NCBI GenBank assembly: GCA_050015495.1
Contig: JBEKBH010000018.1
Coordinates: forward strand, 1-64,000
Direction: 5' to 3'
Origin: Palsa-1439 sp050015495
GTDB taxonomy: Bacteria > Verrucomicrobiota > Verrucomicrobiia > Palsa-1439
DNA length: 64,000 nucleotides
Shown: piece after piece, positions 35,237 through 44,718 of the stretch
Layout: each line of letters starts with the position of its first letter
How positions within the stretch are numbered: the stretch's first letter is position 1
Program-made: the position numbers and the translations under genes
Notes under the pieces: model-generated
The model's database searches: none
Seen by the model: the letters and a program-made list of their open reading frames with translations, nothing else
What the model was told of the DNA's origin: nothing

Positions 35237-35595
35237 GGGCGTCTTCCTCTCATTTCTCGTGACAAACGGGGCGAGCTAATGGGTATAACGTTTCCCGCGA
35301 AATCTCAACCCCTTTTTACGAGAGGGCTGCCGTCATGGATGACCTGGAGGGAAGTCTTCGGGTCGTCACCGGGCAGTGCGTTCTGATTGCCCGTGCTGTT
35401 GATGTTTGTGCACGTTGGGCACGGCAGAGCATTCCAGCCTACGCAATCGGCTCGCGCGGTTGCGAAGTCGTTGTCTCGTAACTTATTTGGCGAGAAGGCG
35501 CTACGCAAGCACGCAAGTCTTCGCTTGAGCAGGTTCGGTTTGATTCGTGCTAAAGAGGAAAGCGGTTCTTGGCCCTTAAAAGGAGGGGGCGCGAG
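35237..35595. other. intergenic region, nothing firmly recognised
   Basis: About 360 bases between divergent genes. A 67-codon minus-strand frame (35305-35508) reads with a CPTC pair and an unusual NSTGNQNALPGDDP stretch but lacks a ribosome binding site and homologues I recognise. Confidence 0.4.
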
Positions 35596-36117
35596 ATGAG
35601 GAGTCTAGTGAAAACCAACAACCTCCTCGCTGATGAGCTGATTCGATCCCAGCGAGAGGAAATTGAAAAGTATCGTTGGATCGAGAGCGAGAAGGCGGGC
35701 CGTGATATCGGGTGGAAGCGGGCCAGCGAGGAGTGGAAGCAAAGGCATTTCTCGAGTTGGAAGCGCAACATCCGCGAGCGCGGTCTGGAACCGTCTCTGT
35801 TTGAAATCCTGTGGTCGCAGCAGGAGGAAATCGAAACCTACAAGTGGATTGAGAGCGAGAGACACGGGCGCGATATTGGCTGGGAGCAGGCGGTCACCGA
35901 ATGGCAGGACCGTCATTACCGCGCGTGGAAGGATCACTTGTGGGCGACCAGCTTGAACGAATTCGATCAGGCCGGACGGGCTGCGGTGAATGTCGCCTCC
36001 AGGACGATATCCGCGAAACGGCGGCGTCCGTTTTCGGCGGAACATCGCGAGAATCTCGCGCTGGCGATGCGGGCGTGGCACGAGAGGAAGAAGACCCGAC
36101 AGGTCGGCGAGGGCTGA
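35596..36117 (+). CDS. two-repeat protein with IESE-GRDIGW motif
   Basis: A 173-residue basic, helical protein with two copies of a 42-residue unit: residues 17-58 (IRSQREEIEKYRWIESE, then GRDIGWKRASEEW and HFSSWK) and residues 71-112 (LWSQQEEIETYKWIESE, then GRDIGWEQAVTEW and HYRAWK). Shared key residues are EEIE.Y.WIESE, GRDIGW, EW and W-K. The C-terminal 50 residues are lysine/arginine-rich. The unit recurs in many bacterial proteins of unknown role, as far as I recall, but I cannot name a function. AAAAGGAGG lies 8 bases before ATG 35596, one of the strongest ribosome binding sites in the window. No membrane segment. Confidence 0.8.
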   Translation: MRSLVKTNNLLADELIRSQREEIEKYRWIESEKAGRDIGWKRASEEWKQRHFSSWKRNIRERGLEPSLFEILWSQQEEIETYKWIESERHGRDIGWEQAVTEWQDRHYRAWKDHLWATSLNEFDQAGRAAVNVASRTISAKRRRPFSAEHRENLALAMRAWHERKKTRQVGEG

Positions 36118-36150
36118 AATCGGGGTCTTCAGGGCCGGTGGCACCGGCGT

Positions 36151-36609
36151 TCAGGCTTTGCCGCCAAAACTCACGTAGTCGTCGAGATCGAGCAGGTCGG
36201 CCCACGAGACAATGTCTTCCCGCTCCTTGCTGAGCTTCGCCAGCATCCCGTTGAAATACTCCCGTGACTCCAAATCGGCCGGGCCGCGCTGCCCTTGGAG
36301 GGCGGTCCACTGGGCGATTTCCCATGGCTCGCGCTTGTTCTGGGAGTGGGCGGTGACCCACTCCAGTATTTCCCCGTCGCCCTTGCCGAGAGCCAATTGC
36401 TTCTTCAGGTCGTCGGCCTTGATGCCCGCGAACTCGAACAACCTCTGGTCGAGTGGACAGGCGAATTTGTACTCGCCGTTCTTGCCGGCGATGGTTGCGC
36501 GGCCCTTGTCGAGGCAGCGCGGCAAAATCGCGTAGCCGCCCAGCGTCGCACGCGGGCTGCGTGGCGGACGTTGGGTCAGATCCGGTGCATGGATGCTTTT
36601 GGATTTCAT
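36151..36609 (-). CDS. DUF5069 domain-containing protein
   Basis: A 152-residue cytoplasmic protein covering the whole DUF5069 domain: DLTQRPPRSPRATLGGYAILPRCLDKGRATIAGKNGEYKFACPLDQRLFEFAGI, then GDGEILEWV and the C-terminal WADLLDLDDYVSFGGKA. The family is common in Verrucomicrobiota and Planctomycetota and has no assigned function. Full length and undamaged. It converges with the two-repeat gene. Confidence 0.9.
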   Translation of the reverse strand: MKSKSIHAPDLTQRPPRSPRATLGGYAILPRCLDKGRATIAGKNGEYKFACPLDQRLFEFAGIKADDLKKQLALGKGDGEILEWVTAHSQNKREPWEIAQWTALQGQRGPADLESREYFNGMLAKLSKEREDIVSWADLLDLDDYVSFGGKA

Positions 36610-36810
36610 AATTCCTCTGGGAGCTTGGATGCGCGCATTGTGAGTTTGGTTTCGGGTGGATCAGGCGAACGGGCTTCGTGCCAGAAGCCATACGGTCGAG
36701 ATTGATGAAGCTTGACTCCAAAAACCCTTATTGGATAAGGACGAGAGGCCGGATGGTTCGGCGGGCAACGGGATCCTGAAACGGAGGCTGTGGATGAGAG
36801 GAGTGGCAGT

Positions 36811-37680
36811 ATGCATTGGAAATCTTCGATGGCTGCGATCGGCGGCGTGTTTCTGGTATTCACCGTGAAAGCACGCGCTGACGCCCTTAAAGCAGTCGTA
36901 CTCTGGCCCGAAGGCGCGCCGGGCGCTCTCGGGACAAATGACTGGGACGTGCCGACGCTGACTCCGTATATTGCCGATCCAAAAATCGCCACGGGGGCGG
37001 CCATGGTGGTCTGTCCGGGGGGCGGTTACAGCCATCTGGCCGGTCACGAAGGAAAAGATTACGCGCTGTGGTTGAACGAGCATGGTGTCAGCGGTTTTGT
37101 GCTGAAGTACCGACTCGGCACTCACGGGTATCACCATCCGCGGATGTTGGAAGACGCCGCCCGCGCGGTACGATTGACCCGATCACGGGCGAAAGAGTGG
37201 GGGATCGATCCGAAGCGGGTGGGGATCATGGGGTCGTCCGCAGGCGGGCATCTCGCGGCGACATTGATGACGCACTTCGACGCGGGCCAGGCGGACGCTG
37301 CCGATCCCATCGAACGGGAGAGTTGCCGCCCGGACCTGGGCGTGCTCTGCTACGCGGTCATTACCATGGGGGACAAAGCGCATGGCACTTCGAGGAAGCT
37401 TTTGCTCGGTGACAATCCGTCACCCGAATTGGTGGACTTGTTGTCGAACGAACGGCATGTCACGCCGCAGACACCGCCATGCTTTATCTGGGCCACATAT
37501 GAGGATGCGACCGTGCCGGTCGAGAACAGCCTGATGTTTGCCGAGGCACTGCGAAAAGCGGGCGTGCCGTTTGACCTGCATATCTACCAACATGGGAAAC
37601 ACGGCATGGGGCTGGCGGGCGGTCATCCGTGGACCCAGGATTGCCTGTTCTGGCTCAAATCGCAGGGGTTCGTCAAGTGA
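36811..37680 (+). CDS. exported alpha/beta hydrolase (acetylxylan esterase-like)
   Basis: A 289-residue hydrolase with an N-terminal signal-like segment (AAIGGVFLVFTVKARA). The catalytic serine is near residue 142 in VGIMGSSAGGHLAA; the oxyanion-forming region GAAMVVCPGGGYSHLAGHEG and the C-terminal YEDATVPVENS (Asp) and HGKHGMGLA (His) complete the triad. The nearest relatives are BD-FAE/acetylxylan-esterase-type hydrolases, which deacylate plant or bacterial polysaccharides. Start at 36811 is chosen because GAGGAG lies seven bases upstream; the frame opens 21 bases earlier. Converges with and slightly overlaps the exonuclease gene. Confidence 0.87.
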   Translation: MHWKSSMAAIGGVFLVFTVKARADALKAVVLWPEGAPGALGTNDWDVPTLTPYIADPKIATGAAMVVCPGGGYSHLAGHEGKDYALWLNEHGVSGFVLKYRLGTHGYHHPRMLEDAARAVRLTRSRAKEWGIDPKRVGIMGSSAGGHLAATLMTHFDAGQADAADPIERESCRPDLGVLCYAVITMGDKAHGTSRKLLLGDNPSPELVDLLSNERHVTPQTPPCFIWATYEDATVPVENSLMFAEALRKAGVPFDLHIYQHGKHGMGLAGGHPWTQDCLFWLKSQGFVK

Positions 37681-38323
37681 CGGGCCGGACATCGTGCGAG
37701 AGCAGCCCGAGGCTCTCGAAGCGCAGGTACAATTCGCGGCAGGCCCACGCATCGGTCGCCGCATAGCAGAGTTGGTTGGGCGAGAGATTGACCCGCGCCC
37801 AGTTGGACGTTTGCGGCCCTTTGGTGATGCGCCCGCCGAGGAACAACCCCGCCAGATTCCGCAGGCCGGTCTGCTCCATCCCGCGGCGTTTGGCGATGTC
37901 GCCGAGATCCACCACATTGGCCGGCGTGAACGGGAAGAGCTTCTGCAGGTCCGCCAGATCGCGCGTCAACGCGACCCCGGCCTTGATGATGGTCGCATTG
38001 CCGAGCACCTCGGTGAGCGCCTGCGAGCAATCGAGTCGCGCCAGTTGGAACAAATGCACGGTGTGGCTCGTGGCGATCTGCACGAGGCTCGGCGCGTGCG
38101 ATTTGCCCTTGCGAAACGACGGACGCGATTCTGTGTCGAACCCGACCACCCGCTCGGCGCGGATTTCCTGCACCGCGCGCTGCAACTCCTCGTCCGTGGA
38201 CGGGGAGCGGATTGGACCGCGGTACCGGACGACCGGTAGCGCCATCAGTTCCTCGTGAGGAATCGTCCGTCGCGGCCCGGCCTCGTCGTGTTTGGCAGGC
38301 GGATGATGTTTGTCCTCGGTCAT
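37673..38323 (-). CDS. DEDDy 3'-5' exonuclease (RNase D-like)
   Basis: A 216-residue exonuclease domain protein. The DEDDy motifs are visible: Exo I VVGFDTESRPSF, Exo II AGVALTRDLADL and Exo III SPNQLCYAATDAWACREL with the Tyr four residues before the Asp. There are no HRDC domains, so it is a short RNase D-like protein as found in many Bacteroidota and Verrucomicrobiota. It probably trims structured RNA or DNA 3' ends. ATG 38323 is preferred; its 3' end overlaps the convergent hydrolase by eight bases. Confidence 0.88.
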   Translation of the reverse strand: MTEDKHHPPAKHDEAGPRRTIPHEELMALPVVRYRGPIRSPSTDEELQRAVQEIRAERVVGFDTESRPSFRKGKSHAPSLVQIATSHTVHLFQLARLDCSQALTEVLGNATIIKAGVALTRDLADLQKLFPFTPANVVDLGDIAKRRGMEQTGLRNLAGLFLGGRITKGPQTSNWARVNLSPNQLCYAATDAWACRELYLRFESLGLLSHDVRPVT

Positions 38324-38582
38324 TTGCAACGCATGACGTTACTTCAAATTGCCAATGACCGTCGAGCGGATTCCCCCGCACGGATGGCCAACGGCGTCGC
38401 GCCACCAGACCCGCAACGCTATGTCAAAGAGTAGCTTGTAGCATTTACATTGACGCTTGGATTACTGTTTCATCGTCCAGCGGAATTTGGGTTCGTTTCG
38501 CAAAACCCCCTTTTCCCGGCCCCAACGGCGCCCTGTTTGCGCACCGCGCACCCGGAGCCATGGCCCCGGAGGACATCCGGAC

Positions 38583-38774
38583 GCCGGGGAGCGGAGCGCG
38601 GTGATCTACACCCTACTGGGCAGTTGTCGGCGGCACGTAATAGATCCGCTCGATTATTTGAAGGATTTGTTCACACGCCTGCCCTCGGCGAAGATTACGG
38701 AGATCAAGCAGTTCGCGCCATCGGCGTGGGCCGGGGCCAAAGCTACGGAGAAATTGCTCGCTCAGGCTGCTTGA
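38583..38774 (+). pseudogene. IS66-family transposase C-terminal relic
   Basis: The frame reads AGERSAVIYTLLGSCRRHVIDPLDYLKDLFTRLPS, matching the IS66 transposase C-terminal domain (SAxIYTLxxSCxRxxxDPxxYLxDxLTRLP), then an ending of about 20 residues. The catalytic DDE domain, the N-terminal region and the terminal inverted repeats are missing, and the sequence before AGERSA is unrelated. A dead remnant. Confidence 0.75.
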
Positions 38775-39011
38775 ACAAGTCGGCGGCCGGTCAAACATAG
38801 GCTCCGGCTTTCAACTTTTAGAGCCGAATACAACTGGATCAGTATTGCGCCATTGATATAATTGGGGTGAATTGGATCGTTCAGGCGTTGCGACGAATCA
38901 CCGAATAGTCCTAAGCAAACGTGTCCGCGTATCATTTGTGCCGCGCGTCGATGATTTTTTGAAGGATTTGGCGGTGGCCGGCGTAATTCTGGGTGAAACT
39001 GGATTGATATT

Positions 39012-39779
39012 ATGAAAACATATCTGCTGCTTCTTTCGATCGGAACGCTGTCGTTTAATTTGGCTATCGCCCAGCCTGTCAATTTGTCCGCTTTGCCGGA
39101 TGACCGGCCATTGACAAAGGCGGATTTGCAAAAAGCTTTGACTACTTCAACCAATTCACTGCCGCGATTTGATTTGGATTTCCCGGGGGGCACGCCCAGG
39201 GACCTCGTGCAAGCCATCGTAAAGGCAACCGGCAAGCCGCTGAATGTAATTATTCCCGACGAATATGCCGGCTGGAAAATACCGGCTGTATCGGTGAAAG
39301 ACGTGACCGTCGCACAGTTGTTCGAGGCATTGGATCGCACTTCCATCAATCTGGAACGCCATGTATGGACCGACTATACGAAACAGGGCATGACCCCGTC
39401 TTCAACCTATTTTGAATACGAATCGCACTATTGGTTCAGAACCGAAGGTGCGCGCAACGAGAATTCAATCTGGTACCTGTATTATGAAAAGCCCCCGGTT
39501 CAGGAGGAACCGATCGTTTGCCGGTATTATCAACTGGCGCCTTATCTTGAAGCCGGCTACAGCTTGGAAGACATCACCACCGCAATTGAAACAGGCTGGC
39601 ACATGCTGGGAAAAACCAATCCGCCGAAATTGAATTTTCACAAAGACACCAGGCTGTTGATTGCCGTCGGCGCGCAAGACAACTTGCAATTGATTGATGA
39701 TGTGCTCAAACAATTGTCCATAGGAAAGCCAAAAGAAAAATCGAACGACAAAGGCACGGATAAATCCAAAGACCAGTGA
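39012..39779 (+). CDS. exported protein with secretin/STN-like N-domain
   Basis: A 255-residue exported protein: signal peptide (KTYLLLLSIGTLSFNLAIAQ) then LDFPGGTPRDLVQAIVKATGKPLNVIIPDEYAGWKIPAVSVKDVTVAQLFEALD, a pattern like the N0/STN domain of secretins and TonB-dependent transducers (peptide fold beginning with a 'G-T-x-x-x-L-V-x-x-I' helix). The C-terminal 90 residues contain RYYQLAPYLEAGYSLEDITTAI, resembling a second such domain, and end in a lysine-rich tail. It opens a run with an ECF sigma factor and a single-pass membrane protein on the same strand. AT-richer than surrounding genes. Confidence 0.72.
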   Translation: MKTYLLLLSIGTLSFNLAIAQPVNLSALPDDRPLTKADLQKALTTSTNSLPRFDLDFPGGTPRDLVQAIVKATGKPLNVIIPDEYAGWKIPAVSVKDVTVAQLFEALDRTSINLERHVWTDYTKQGMTPSSTYFEYESHYWFRTEGARNENSIWYLYYEKPPVQEEPIVCRYYQLAPYLEAGYSLEDITTAIETGWHMLGKTNPPKLNFHKDTRLLIAVGAQDNLQLIDDVLKQLSIGKPKEKSNDKGTDKSKDQ

Positions 39780-39872
39780 ACCTTTTACTGAATGACCGTC
39801 GTTAGCAACCATTTCGCCGGAGCGAGCATCGCTCCGGCATTTTTGAGTTCGCCAATCGAAACCGTCGCGAAA

Positions 39873-40451
39873 ATGGCGACAAAAGCAGAGCCGCCGTCGG
39901 ACGTGCAGACATTGACCGCCCGGATGTCGCGCGGCGACGAAGCGGCGTTCCACGAATTTTACAAACTTTATTTCAACCGGCTGCTCCGTTACCTGTTCGT
40001 GGTCGCGGGCGGACAGGAAGAAATTGCGCGCGAGGCGCTGCAAGTCACCTTCGTGCGCGTGGCACGTCATGTGCGGCGGTTCGATTCCGAGTCCGCCTTC
40101 TGGAACTGGCTGGCGATGTTGGCGCGCAATTGTGCCGTGGACGAAATGCGGAAACGGAATCGGTATCAGAGCTTGCTCGCGCGATTTTTCCAGCAACGAC
40201 CCGCCGATGCGGATTTGAAAAGTATTGATGCAGACTCGCACTTTTCGGAATTGGTGCAAGACGGGCTTGCGAGTTTGCCTGCCGACGAGCGTGCGCTGCT
40301 CGAACAAAAGTATCTGAATGGCAAAGCCGTGCGCGAACTCGCCGATGAATGGCAAATGACGGAAAAGGCGATGGAATCGCTCTTATTGAGGGTTCGCCGA
40401 AAATTGAAACATGCGGTGTGTAACCGACTGCAAAATGAAAACAACGACTGA
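39873..40451 (+). CDS. ECF-type RNA polymerase sigma factor
   Basis: A 192-residue sigma-70 family (ECF) factor. Region 2: MSRGDEAAFHEFYKLYFNRLLRYL to AFWNWLAMLARNCAVDEMRKRNRY, including the promoter -10 recognition helix. Region 4: LPADERALLEQKYLNGKAVRELADEWQMTEKAMESLLLRVRRKLK, a typical HTH. It redirects RNA polymerase to a small regulon. I place the start at ATG 39873, just before the conserved core; ATG 39792 would add 27 residues. The downstream membrane protein overlaps its 3' end and is a candidate anti-sigma factor. Confidence 0.88.
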   Translation: MATKAEPPSDVQTLTARMSRGDEAAFHEFYKLYFNRLLRYLFVVAGGQEEIAREALQVTFVRVARHVRRFDSESAFWNWLAMLARNCAVDEMRKRNRYQSLLARFFQQRPADADLKSIDADSHFSELVQDGLASLPADERALLEQKYLNGKAVRELADEWQMTEKAMESLLLRVRRKLKHAVCNRLQNENND

Positions 40452-40935
40452 ATCACTGATTGACGAGTTGCTGGAAGATTCCGTGTCGCCGGAATTTCGG
40501 GTTGCCCTGCTGAACAAAACTCTGCAAAGCGCGCGGCAACGAAAGCGTAGGCGACGTTTTGGTCTAGCGTTGGGCACCGCTGCGTTTGCAGGAATCTTTG
40601 CGCTCACGTTTTTGGAAGCGCGCAGGCCAACGACTGTGCCGAATCAAATTCGTCAGTCGGATTCAAGTGTCGCGAATTCACAACAATCAAGCCCGGTGCA
40701 AATTGTCAGCACAAAACCAGATTTTGTCGAAAATACTGTTTCTTCAGATTCCTATTCGGCTTTAACAGTGGTTCAAACAACTGAGTCCGCACGACCAAAG
40801 GAAATTGATAACAAACAATTGCTGGCATTGTTATCGGGCAAGTCGATAGCTTTGGTTCATCAAGGCACGCACCAAGCCGAATTGATTTTGTTTAATTCAG
40901 AAGATGAAAGTGGATTTCCGGTTCAGGGGCCATGA
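40435..40935 (+). CDS. single-pass membrane protein, candidate anti-sigma factor
   Basis: A 166-residue protein starting at ATG 40435, overlapping the sigma gene's 3' end by 17 bases. A cytoplasmic N-terminus (TESLIDELLEDSVSPEFRVALLNKTL) of about 40 residues and a basic stretch (RQRKRRRR) precede one membrane helix (FGLALGTAAFAGIFALTF); the remainder is periplasmic and low-complexity. This layout is typical of ECF anti-sigma factors. No zinc-finger HxxxCxxC is present, so the assignment rests on gene order and topology. The C-terminal conserved-looking block is ELILFNSEDESGF. Confidence 0.65.
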   Translation: MKTTTESLIDELLEDSVSPEFRVALLNKTLQSARQRKRRRRFGLALGTAAFAGIFALTFLEARRPTTVPNQIRQSDSSVANSQQSSPVQIVSTKPDFVENTVSSDSYSALTVVQTTESARPKEIDNKQLLALLSGKSIALVHQGTHQAELILFNSEDESGFPVQGP

Positions 40936-41063
40936 ATTCCGAAATCATCCTCTGTCTCGCGCCCGTTTTGAGCCGCGGTTTTCGCCGGTTGCTGTCTGCC
41001 TGTTCATTCTCAAGTCCCATGCCAATCATTTCCGTATTTCCTCAGCCGGATACGACGGAACGG

Positions 41064-41945
41064 CTACCTCATCAACCCGACCAGCGTTTCACCCATTTCG
41101 GCGGGAGTTTGGGCGACGGCGATGCCGCAGGATTCGAGCGCCTTGATTTTGTCGGCGGCGGAACCGCTGCCGCCGCTGATGATCGCGCCGGCGTGGCCCA
41201 TGCGGCGGCCTTTGGGTGCCGTCGCGCCGGCGACGAACGCGGCGACGGGCTTGGTGAAATTGTCCTTAATCCAACGCGCCGCCTCTTCTTCGGCGTTTCC
41301 GCCAATCTCGCCAATGACGATGACGGCTTCCGTTTGCGGGTCGGTCTCGAACATCTCCAGCAAATCGATGAAATCGAGCCCCTTGACCGGGTCGCCGCCA
41401 ATGCCGATGCAGGTGGATTGTCCGATGCCGCGCGAGCTGAGCTGCCACACGGCCTCGTAGGTAAGCGTGCCGCTCCGGGAGATGACCCCGACAGGGCCGG
41501 TCTTGTGGATGTAGCCGGGCATGATGCCGATCTTGCAGGCGCCGGGCGTGATCACGCCGGGACAATTCGGGCCGATCAGCCTGACGCCGGTCCCCTCGAG
41601 CGCCCGTTTCACACGCACCATGTCGATCACGGGAATGCCTTCCGTGATCGCAACGATCAATTCGATACCGGCATCCGCCGCTTCGAGAATCGCGTCCGCG
41701 GCGAAGGGCGCGGGCACGAAGATGCAGGAAACGTTTGCGGCGGTTTCGCGGACGGCTTCGCCCACGGTATTGAACACGGGGATCTTCTGCGAATCGAGGT
41801 CGACGACTTCGCCGCCGCGCCCCGGGGTGACGCCGCCGACGAGTTTCGTCCCGTACTTGAGGCATTGCTCGGCGTGGAATTTGCCGGCGGTGCCGGTGAT
41901 GCCCTGGACGATCAGCCGGGTATTGGCGTCGACCAGGATGCTCAT
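41064..41945 (-). CDS. sucD: succinyl-CoA ligase, alpha subunit
   Basis: TCA-cycle substrate-level phosphorylation enzyme, alpha subunit, 293 residues. CoA-binding N-terminus (TRLIVQGITGTAGKFHAEQ, VTPGRGG), IGPNCPGVITPG, and the active-site histidine near residue 251 in GRRMGHAGAII. Start ATG 41945 overlaps the stop of the small gene upstream (ATGA). Together with sucC and that small gene it forms one operon on the minus strand. Confidence 0.97.
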   Translation of the reverse strand: MSILVDANTRLIVQGITGTAGKFHAEQCLKYGTKLVGGVTPGRGGEVVDLDSQKIPVFNTVGEAVRETAANVSCIFVPAPFAADAILEAADAGIELIVAITEGIPVIDMVRVKRALEGTGVRLIGPNCPGVITPGACKIGIMPGYIHKTGPVGVISRSGTLTYEAVWQLSSRGIGQSTCIGIGGDPVKGLDFIDLLEMFETDPQTEAVIVIGEIGGNAEEEAARWIKDNFTKPVAAFVAGATAPKGRRMGHAGAIISGGSGSAADKIKALESCGIAVAQTPAEMGETLVGLMR

Positions 41946-42145
41946 GGACGCACCGGGGCGTGCTTCTCGTGGACCACGGCCATCAATCCGGCGATGCGGA
42001 AGCCGGAGTTCTTCCACTGGAACGTCTCGACGGAGGTGTCGTGCAGCGCCTCTTCGTACTCCTGCAAGAAGCCGTCGACTTCGTTGTCCGGTATCTCGAC
42101 CACCAGCGGGCGGTCCACATTTTCGTAATACAAATAGAGTTTCAT
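41942..42145 (-). CDS. small protein encoded between sucC and sucD
   Basis: A 67-residue acidic protein, MKLYLYYENVDRPLVVEIPDNEVDGF then LQEYEEALHDTS and ETFQWKNSGFRIAGLMAVVHEKH. It starts five bases after the sucC stop and its own stop overlaps the sucD start (ATGA), so the three genes must be co-translated. The fold looks like a small beta-beta-alpha-beta unit. I do not recognise the family and no role in succinyl-CoA ligase is known to me. Its position argues for a regulatory or assembly factor of the enzyme, which is inference. Confidence 0.75.
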   Translation of the reverse strand: MKLYLYYENVDRPLVVEIPDNEVDGFLQEYEEALHDTSVETFQWKNSGFRIAGLMAVVHEKHAPVRP

Positions 42146-42150
42146 GTTGG

Positions 42151-43311
<1,161 letters not shown>

Positions 43312-43663
43312 ATGCGCCAGACCGACCAACAGAACCAATCTCGCTCCGATCCGCAACGACAGCCGCGCGTCTCACGCACTGCATGGCTAATCTATGGACG
43401 GGCGCGCGCACCGTCAACGGAAAAGTCGAGTGGTCGGCGGGGTTCGGGCGCATCTTCAGACCGCTATCATTGTAGCGTCGGCTGTCCTCAGCCGAAACTC
43501 TGTGAGTCGCCGCCCGGATGCGCTGAGGACAGCGCACGCTACACCGGCAACGGACGCGACACTTCGAGGCTCAGTGCAGGCTCCACGCGTCGCCGTGTTT
43601 CCATTTGCCTTGAAATCACCGGTCGTTTCGTGCGACCTTCCCGCGAAACAAGGAGGAACGGGT
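43312..43663. other. sucC-amidase divergent intergenic region
   Basis: About 350 bases. Both promoters must lie here. It contains a long hairpin repeat at 43471-43543; no coding content is supported. Confidence 0.4.
43471..43543. repeat. long imperfect hairpin repeat
   Basis: Arms 43471-43492 (TGTAGCGTCGGCTGTCCTCA, then GC) and 43522-43543 are inverted copies, matching at 20 of 22 positions across a 29-base loop. This is a known dispersed GTAGCG...CTCAGC-type repeat of GC-rich genomes. Confidence 0.75.
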
Positions 43664-44674
43664 TTGCGTCTGTTGGCACGATCTCGATCGGTTGTCCTGT
43701 GTGTTGCCGTGCTCGTCGCGGCGGGCAGCGCATGGGCACAGCCGGGCACACTCCGGGCCTACCGATTCGGCAACACGTACTACGTCCCGGTGAACGATGT
43801 CGCCAGTTACTACGGACTCGGTCGCGACGACCGCGAGTTGGTGAATCGGGCCGAATTCAAGACCAGCTTCGGGCACTTGGAGATGGAAGCGGATCACCGC
43901 GATATACTGGTCAACGGCGTGATCCATTGGCTGTCGGAGCCGATCATGGCCGAGCGCGGCCGGCTGTGGATTTCCGAACTGGACATTCTTAAGACGCTGG
44001 ATCCGGTGTTGCGGCCCGGACGATTGCGGAAAGCGGGAACATCGATCCGCACCGTGGTCATCGACCCCGGCCATGGCGGCAGCGACCGGGGCACGCGCGG
44101 GCGTTACAGTTTGGAAAAGGAGATGACGATTGACGTGGCCAAACGGGTCAATCGCGACCTGGCGGGAAGCGGTCTGCACGTCTGGCTGACACGCACGACG
44201 GACGAGACGGTCCCGTTGGAAGATCGCGTCGAGTTTGCCCACGCGAAAGGGGCCGATTTGTACGTGAGCATTCATTTCAATTCGGGAGGATCGGCGGAGG
44301 GGATCGAGACCTATTGCACGGCGCCGGCCGGCGCGAGTTCAACCGCGAACTTCAACGGAACCGGCAACGACCGCGATGCCGGGGCCGACACCAGCGCGGT
44401 GACCAACAATCGCCTCGACGGCCAGAATGTCTGGCTGGCTCATTGCGCGCAGAAATCGTTGCTGCAGGCCACGGGCGCGCTGGACCGCGGGGTGCGGCGG
44501 TCGCGGTTCTACGTGCTGCGGTACGCCGATTGTCCTGCGATTTTGATCGAAGCTGGCTTTCTCTCGAGCCCGACGGAAGAACGGCGCATTCTGCACAGTG
44601 ACTATCGCGACACACTGGCCCGGGCCATTGCCGATGGTATACTCACGTACAAGAAGACGGTGGACTCGCCGTAG
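43664..44674 (+). CDS. N-acetylmuramoyl-L-alanine amidase
   Basis: Exported zinc amidase (amidase_3 family) that cleaves the peptide from MurNAc in peptidoglycan, 336 residues. A signal peptide (RSVVLCVAVLVAAGSAWAQ) leads an N-terminal domain (YVPVNDVASYYGL, resembling copper amine oxidase-like or AMIN domains). The catalytic domain has VVIDPGHGGSDRGTRG, LEKEMTIDVAKRV (Glu), DLYVSIHFNSGG and ILIEAGFLSSPTEERRI. The start is TTG 43664, with AAGGAGG spaced nine bases upstream; the frame opens much earlier at 43394 but without a ribosome binding site. Divergent from sucC. Confidence 0.9.
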   Translation: MRLLARSRSVVLCVAVLVAAGSAWAQPGTLRAYRFGNTYYVPVNDVASYYGLGRDDRELVNRAEFKTSFGHLEMEADHRDILVNGVIHWLSEPIMAERGRLWISELDILKTLDPVLRPGRLRKAGTSIRTVVIDPGHGGSDRGTRGRYSLEKEMTIDVAKRVNRDLAGSGLHVWLTRTTDETVPLEDRVEFAHAKGADLYVSIHFNSGGSAEGIETYCTAPAGASSTANFNGTGNDRDAGADTSAVTNNRLDGQNVWLAHCAQKSLLQATGALDRGVRRSRFYVLRYADCPAILIEAGFLSSPTEERRILHSDYRDTLARAIADGILTYKKTVDSP

Positions 44675-44718
44675 GGGGAGAGACGCTTGATTTGGTGGGT
44701 GCGGCAGGGTGGGAAAAT

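Noticed and set aside
35305..35508. A 67-codon minus-strand frame with a CPTC pair
   Set aside because: No ribosome binding site and no homologue I recognise; position upstream of the aminotransferase does not help.
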